Positions 58,002-64,000 of a stretch of 64,000 bases of DNA are shown here, piece after piece. The translations under genes were made by a program, and so were the position numbers. Each line of letters starts with the position of its first letter. The first letter of the stretch is position 1. This DNA is from Akebia trifoliata (taxonomy: Eukaryota; Streptophyta; Magnoliopsida; Ranunculales; Lardizabalaceae), in contig CM030713.1 in assembly GCA_017979445.1 (NCBI GenBank), positions 24,349,163 to 24,413,162 of the forward strand. Reading direction: 5' to 3'. The notes beneath the pieces are model-generated. The model was not told where the DNA came from. It was given only the letters and a program-made list of their open reading frames with translations, and ran no database searches.

Positions 58002-61000
58002 ATGTCTAAGGAATCCATTCGATTTCAAGCTACCGGAGATGGAGACGTTAATAATTTCTCTCGCACTTTCAAGTATCTCATGGGTTAGTTTTCCATTAAT
58101 CACAACTCTTCTCTTCTTCCATAATTCGTTTTCAATTTTATAAACTAACATGTATTTGATGTTTGATATATATATTTATTTATTTTTTTGGGTGAAGATC
58201 AGCTACCCAGTTCTTGTCGAGGGGAATTCCTTTTATCTTCAATTCGTGGATAGTGAGACACCTCACCGAAAAAGACTACGCGGTAATGGATTATTATTGC
58301 TGTATCAGTTATTTTTTTTGATAATTATGATACATTGATGAAAAGAGGGAAAACAAAGTACAAGGAGGCCGAGGGAGCCTCTATAAAAACAACAAAAGAA
58401 AGGAAAACAAAAGCATTAATGGTTACATAAAGAGTTCCATCTAAAAACAAAGTCATTAAAAGTAGTCCCCGTGAACTCTATATTCTGTTTCGACTAAAGA
58501 TACATCAGGCCCAAGATCTCCACAAAGCTACCATGAGAGCTTCTCATCTTATTGTTGAACACGCTGTTATTTCTTTCGGTCCACACCCCTTAAGCAATAG
58601 CCGAGGGAAGCATAGCCCAAAGAAGTCTCTCTTTGGAAGAGAAAGCATTACTGGCCCACCTTTCAAGCAACGAGGAGAACTTACGAGGAAAGATCCAATG
58701 AATACAAAAAGACCAAGGAAAATTAACCAAATATTATGAGAAAAGGGGCAATGAATTAAAATATGGTCGACATACTCCCCATCCTTCAAGCAGAGGGGAC
58801 AAACATTGGGTGTGATCCGACCCCGAGCAATCAAATTGTCCATCATAAGATTCTTCCCAAGGGAAGCCAACTAAACAAAGAAGGAGATTTTAGAAGGAAC
58901 TGAATTGGACCAAATAATGGACCCTAGAAAGGATTGATTTGCATAAGGGTTGAGCCACTTATGGAAAAAACTGACAAAGAATCTCAAGTCTTTAGCCTTC
59001 ATCAATTCCCACTTGTCTTGTTCACTTTCGTCGAGAAGAAACTAATGCAAGAGATAAAGGAAAGATTTCACCTCTGTTAGCTCCCAATCATTAAAGTTTC
59101 TCCTGAACCCCAAGTCTCAAGTAGAGCTGGAATCATTGCGAATCAAACACTGTTGGATTGAGCAGTTTTTTTTTCAGCGGACAAGCGTACAATGACGGAA
59201 ATTGAGTTGTTAAAAATGATGTGCCATACCAATTATAATATCTAAAAAAATGTAACAGATGAATTGTAAATGAAATTGTCATGTTCTTACCGAAATGAAA
59301 TGCATGTGAATTTTTCAAGAAAATGAACTTGTCAAGACAAATGCTTGTAAAACACTTTTAAGATGTTGAATAAATTTATTGATCAACCGTTTCATGTGAA
59401 ATAAAGGAATAAAAAAGAGTTATATCTGCTAGGAGCACAGTTCAAAGTTTTGTTCCATTTCAAAATGTTTCCATGGGACATTCTAGTTTTGGCCTAGACT
59501 AGAACAAAACATTGACCTGAAACATTGAATATTTTGGGGATGTTTAGATTGTATTGGAAATTTGGAATATTTCAGTCGAGACCGTCTCATTTTTTGTCCT
59601 AATATTTTATTGCCTTGGTAGGAGAATTTAACCTTGGTTTGGAGTGGCCTAGATTAGGGTTACACTCTCATACATGATGCTTAGCTATTCTCCTTAATGT
59701 CCCATAGAGAAGGACCAAAACCCACCCCAAATGATTGAAAGTTTGAAACAAGTGCCACCATATTAGCTTGTTAACTAGAATATATAGGATTAGAAGGTCA
59801 GATAATTTCTCCTTGTCTGGGTTACACTCCTACACGAGTGCCTCATTTAAGGTTTCTTTAAGTGCAACATGAAGACAAAAAGTATTGGTAAATTGTGTTG
59901 GAGGTTATCTTACTATGTTTTGGGATTCCCTATTTATCAATGACTTTTTTCATTATGTATTTCTTTTGGTTTCTTCCTAATTTTGTTCTTATAATTTGAA
60001 AACTGTTAGTTATGTTGTTTTTCTTGGTCCCATTTTCATATGGGATCTTACACTCTATTTTCTCTCTTTCATGCAGCTTTATGCCGTGCAATTTCATCTT
60101 TTGGTCACATGTATCTTGTTTCTCAGTCGGGAAGGATTTCGACGAGCATGCTTGCGGGCAGACATCAGATGGTGATTCCTTCTTGCTTGTGTTAGGAAAA
60201 TTAAATGTTACTTGATTTCTTCCATTGTGCCATTTATTCTTTTTTTGTTTTCTTGGCAGTTCTCAACCATTTGGTTGAAATGTGCATATTGTCGGTTGTT
60301 GATCCATTGCTTTGTAGTGGTTCATTTGCTTTGTTTTTGTTCAAAACAAAGTTAGAAGTAAAATTGTTCTTTTAATAAACCAAATGCAAAGTAAATAAAT
60401 TATAACTAATAGAATAAAATGGGCCTGTATAGAAGGAACCACCAATCGAAAAACTCAAATAAGCAAAAAACATTAGCCAGCTAACAAGTTCCTCTAGGGT
60501 TTCGGATAACTGGACTAACCTGACCTTTGTAGATATCATGCAATTCACCAAAGATAGAATCCAACCTCAAAGGTGGGAACCCCTCACGTCTTATTGATCT
60601 GGTATGTTCATAATGTTTTATTGGTTCATGTCCCTTTTGGAAAAGGAAGTGTGAATTTTTAGTCTATTATGTTGTGCATTTACTTCGAACTTTCTACCAC
60701 CTTGGCTGTAGAAGCTATGCGTGTTCAACAAATGTGAGCACTATTAAACAATTCATGGTGCAGAAGACTTCTCCAGAACCAGCTTGGTGGTGTACCGTCC
60801 GGGTTTCCATGTGGATGCCTTTAACTGTGCGTGCCGGGGGGGGGTGTTGATTTGGTTTATACTAATTAAGTATGATTATTGTTTTGATAGATATAGTTAA
60901 GTATTATTTTTCAAATAGTTTATATCTGTTTCACAATTATTTAGAAGAAAGTGAAGGTCTGGCCATGTGTTCTTTGCTTGCATTTGGATCTTTGGTAGTT

Positions 61001-64000
61001 CTGTAGTTCAAGTGTCTTCAGGAATTATGCATCCAATGAGTTAGAAATTAAAACATGTGGGCCACAGGCATTGCTTATGAACCACCGTTTGACGGCTCCT
61101 CACTTTGGAGTTTGTAAGGTTAAAAAATCAACCTTATCACATATTATTTGATAAACAAGGCTTTTCATTTTGCTTCAATTCCAATATTTCCATGACCGCA
61201 CAAAAGAATGCCACAACGAGGATCGTTTTGATCTTCCGATTCAAGTTAATTTGATATATTTATATCATTTGTAAGATATGTCTTGTGCAGTGATGGTGCT
61301 TCAGCAGAAGAAAATGCTGCGAAACTAGTGAAAGTAGCCTGGATGACTTTTCCGATTGGAGTAGTTATTACTTTTGCAGCATGTTTATTCATCTTTTGGT
61401 GGCAAAAGCTAAGCATTTCTGATCCATACGCACAAGCTATCTTGATTCATGGTATTCCATTGTTTCCACTTCCAAGTTTTCAAATTTTTTAGTTACTTGT
61501 TTTGAGTATTTGTTGTTTCACCTCCCTTTTCACTGTGATTATTTGATACTGTTTTTTAATTAACAAATAATGATAACATTCGAGCCTCAAGAGCGCCCTA
61601 CAAGGAAGTCAAATGTTTGTAGATCTACTTATAATTTTGGGTATAAGGTTGATTTTTGCTAAAAAAATTGGTGTCTGCAAGCACCGTTCAACGATTTGGG
61701 AAAAATTTTACGCCTCCTTTTCCATGTTGAGGTAACCGTTCCTGATCCGATTTTGGTACAAACAATGCAGCTCTAAACTCAATACAAGTGGATTCACCTT
61801 CTTGAATCATCAGTAGAAGACCAAACTTTTGCAGTCTTTCAGTCTTATTTGTTTTTGTACCAATTTGATTTTGTTTCTAAATAATCCTCTGAATTTTGGT
61901 TATTAAAATAAGTGATTTTTATATGGCAGGATTTGCATGTATATTGGAGCTATTGGCAGAACCGTTATATATTCTTTCTCAAAATTTGCTTCTTCTTAAA
62001 TTGAGATTGATGGTTGAAACTGCGGCGACACTTTTACGTTGCACAACAACCTACATTCTCATTGTCAAGCAAATAAATATGGTAAAAGCTCAGATATGCT
62101 TGTTTGTCAATCTATTTATATCACAATATCATGGATTCATATCTTCATTGAGAAACTAAGATTGAAGCTTGTAATCCCTACAACTCTTTTACAATCTGCT
62201 TGGTTTCTTGTTGGATACTGTTCATTGGCAAGGTTTAGAATCTTATTTGGTACAATTTACAGTCAGGATAGAACCTCGACAGTCTCAACCGAAACATTCT
62301 TAGACCAAGCCTCTTTTAAAAGTCATTTTTTAAATAGAAAACGATAGGGTGAGTACGTTTGGTGTGTTTCTGGATGTCAATACATGTCGGACATGGAAAA
62401 AATTCCAAAAGTAATGTGTCTTGTTACATAGGCTTCTTCTGATTTTGGGACATGTTTGATGGATATTAATGGTTGACTTTCTTCTGTACTGAAACCGAAT
62501 AGGTCTCTGTCCATTACTCTCAAGTTTCTTGCCCTGTATTTTTTGTATCCTAAACTCTAGTCTCTAACTTCAGTTATGATTTCATAATATTTGTGTGGTG
62601 CTTGTCGCTACATCCTTATCTCTATTTTATGTTGACTTAGTGAAACTTCTTATTATGCTACATTTTGATAGTTATATGACCTTGTATTACATATAGCTGC
62701 TGATCACTAATTATGGCAGGAAAGAGAAACTGTATTTGCATTATCACAGACTGCTTATGGAGCTTGCCTGTTCTTAGGATATTGGGGATATTTTCTTCTC
62801 TTTCGAATAGTTAGAAGTTCTGACCTTTTCCCTTTCAGGTGAATTGTCGTACCATTATTGTATCTTTGACTTTTAATAATTAAAATTGATTTAACTTAAT
62901 ACGAGAAAAGCAGTATTAGGTTATATGTAAATATATGTATGTATGTATATATAAATTCAAAGCTACAATTTATCAGAAAAGGAGATTCAATATTCAATAG
63001 GTGTTGCATTGTTTATGAAGAACTTGAGCATATTCTTTATCATTCATCTTGTTTTCCTTCTAGAGACAACACTGCCTCTGAGTAAATAGTCAGAAAAAAC
63101 TTCATTTCATGTTCAATGGAAATTTAGTCAATCATGTGGTAAGCCTATTGATTTGGTAGACCCTTGTTAGACTCATAGGTCAAGGTTCAAATGAATGAAC
63201 CAATGTTGGGAGCATCATTCTATATTTCCGCCTATTGATTTGGTAGACCCTTGTTAGAGTCATAGGTCAAGGATCAAATGCCAATGTTTGGAGCATCATT
63301 TTATATTTCCATCATTTCCCAAAATGTGTCCACTTCCAAAGCAACAACACTAGATATCACTTACAATTTCATTTTGCATGTGTTTTGCAAAATCACTGTT
63401 CATTTTGGCCAATCTATCAAAGAAGAGTGAATTCTGATTGAATGTTGCAATGTCATCATCATCATGACCTCATCCAAAAATTTGGGGTCGACCGAAGAAT
63501 CAAATTCCTTCATTCAATTATGTCTAAAGTCATGTCTTTTGTCAATTCATGTGTGTTCATATCTGCTCTCACTACTTTTATCCATGTTCTTTGTACTCTT
63601 CTACTTGCTTTTTTTAGAACCTTCAACTTGTACACTCCTTGTAATCGGGGCTGTAATCGGCCTTTGCTACAACCAAAGCACCTGACTTCTCAAATGACTT
63701 TCCCTTAGTATATATCACATGTTAGGGCTACTCTTATATCATTATAAGTCCTTGAGTACGTTCATTTTTAATTTTAATCTCACTTAGTTTTTCCAGTCAT
63801 CCATCTCGACAGCCTTATTTCTGTTACGTTTAATCGTGTACATGTTTATTGATTGCCCAACATTTAGCTTCATGAAGCATAACCATGGTTACTGCCATCT
63901 TCTTAACCATCTAGATCTGATTCTATGGACAACGTCCTCCTAAATCTCTCATCCTTATAGATAATAAAGTCAAGTTAAACAAAAAATATTGCTTCTTGGT
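58002..64000 (+). CDS. RFT1: RFT1, ER flippase-type protein (partial, exons 1-6)
   Basis: RFT1 is a multi-pass ER membrane protein required for N-glycosylation, associated with movement of Man5GlcNAc2-PP-dolichol to the lumen side. Exons: 58002-58083, 58203-58282, 60077-60171, 61291-61451, 61930-62081, 62720-62838, with phases 1, 0, 2, 1, 0, 2 and GT-AG sites throughout. They encode about 230 residues: MSKESIRF at the start, then LSRGIPFIFNSWIVRHL, LSREGFRRACLRAD, FWWQKLSISDPYAQAIL, FACILELLAEPLYILSQNLL and ALSQTAYGACLFLGYWGY. These agree with plant RFT1 as I remember it. Plant RFT1 is roughly 500 residues, so later exons lie beyond 64000. No exon was found at 62839-64000. LINE fragments sit in introns 2 and 6. 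Confidence 0.92.
58312..59150 (-). mobile_element. L1-type LINE 3' part in RFT1 intron 2
   Basis: The T run at 58312-58319 is the complement of its poly(A). The minus-strand frame 58870-58544 carries the zf-RVT domain (ASLGKNLMMDNLIARGRITP, CPLCLKDGEYVDHILIHCPF), then stops. Sequence to about 59150 reads as post-RT LINE sequence with stops. It begins only 30 bp after the donor of RFT1 exon 2, in antisense orientation. Confidence 0.82.
59151..60076 (+). other. Rest of RFT1 intron 2
   Basis: AT-rich, without recognised elements. It ends in a T-rich tract and ATGCAG acceptor at 60071-60076. Confidence 0.6.
63143..63311. repeat. Tandem repeat, two copies of 88 bp
   Basis: CCTATTGATTTGGTAGACCC starts the copies at 63143 and 63231. 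Both continue through TTGTTAGA.TCATAGGTCAAGG and end with GGAGCATCATT.TATATTTCC. GGTTCAAATGA in copy one resembles a tRNA B box, so a SINE origin is conceivable. It lies in RFT1 intron 6. Confidence 0.75.
63440..63985 (-). mobile_element. RTE-like non-LTR retrotransposon C-terminal fragment
   Basis: The minus strand, across several frames, carries remnants of a common plant RT C-terminus: IYKDE, MLHEAKCWAINK, ILRESHLR, RPITAPITRSVQVEGSKK and SVDPKF. These correspond to the DGEIEEDV, MLYGAECWAVK and REDRLRWFGHV region of that protein family as I remember it. It is a different lineage from the L1-type tails elsewhere in the window. Stops are frequent. Confidence 0.7.

Overview
This is plant nuclear DNA, almost certainly from a eudicot. 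It is AT-rich, has long introns, and is dominated by Ty1-copia and L1-type retrotransposons, MITEs and plastid-derived fragments. Species cannot be assigned from the sequence. Two single-copy genes are present in head-to-head (divergent) orientation about 4.5 kb apart, and nearly everything else is transposon-derived sequence in or around them.

Gene 1 (minus strand, 53502 to 13132) is a CHR10-type SNF2 chromatin remodeller, the plant relative of animal ALC1/CHD1L. I resolved 17 exons with consistent splice phases. Together they encode an 876-residue protein once one missing base is allowed for. Exon 2 is only 8 nt long and supplies two residues of ATPase motif I. Exon 13 has lost one base, which would stop the protein at about residue 607, before its macro-like C-terminus. 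The gene spans about 40.4 kb because its introns are filled with insertions. These include two nested Copia elements and a plastid-DNA mosaic (intron 15), a degenerate Copia and a solo LTR (intron 5), a foldback element and a MITE (intron 6), a TRIM with a nested MITE (intron 11), and several L1-type LINE tails.

Gene 2 (plus strand, 58002 to beyond the window end) is RFT1, the ER membrane protein linked to flipping of the Man5GlcNAc2-PP-dolichol N-glycan precursor. Six exons (about 230 codons) lie in the window. Introns 2 and 6 carry LINE remnants of two different lineages.

Region by region: 1-1146, no recognised gene; 1155-1937, a hAT-type non-autonomous element with an exact 8-bp target-site duplication (TSD); 2113-6411, an L1-type LINE split by a solo LTR; 6412-7489, AT-rich; 7490-7672, a rearranged ycf2 plastid insert; 7677-9000, a LINE ORF1-like remnant with a Mutator-type MITE; 9003-12340, a degenerate Copia; 13132-53502, the CHR10 gene and its intronic elements; 53503-58001, the intergenic region; 58002-64000, RFT1. 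Many insertions have exact TSDs, so their order of nesting can be read directly.
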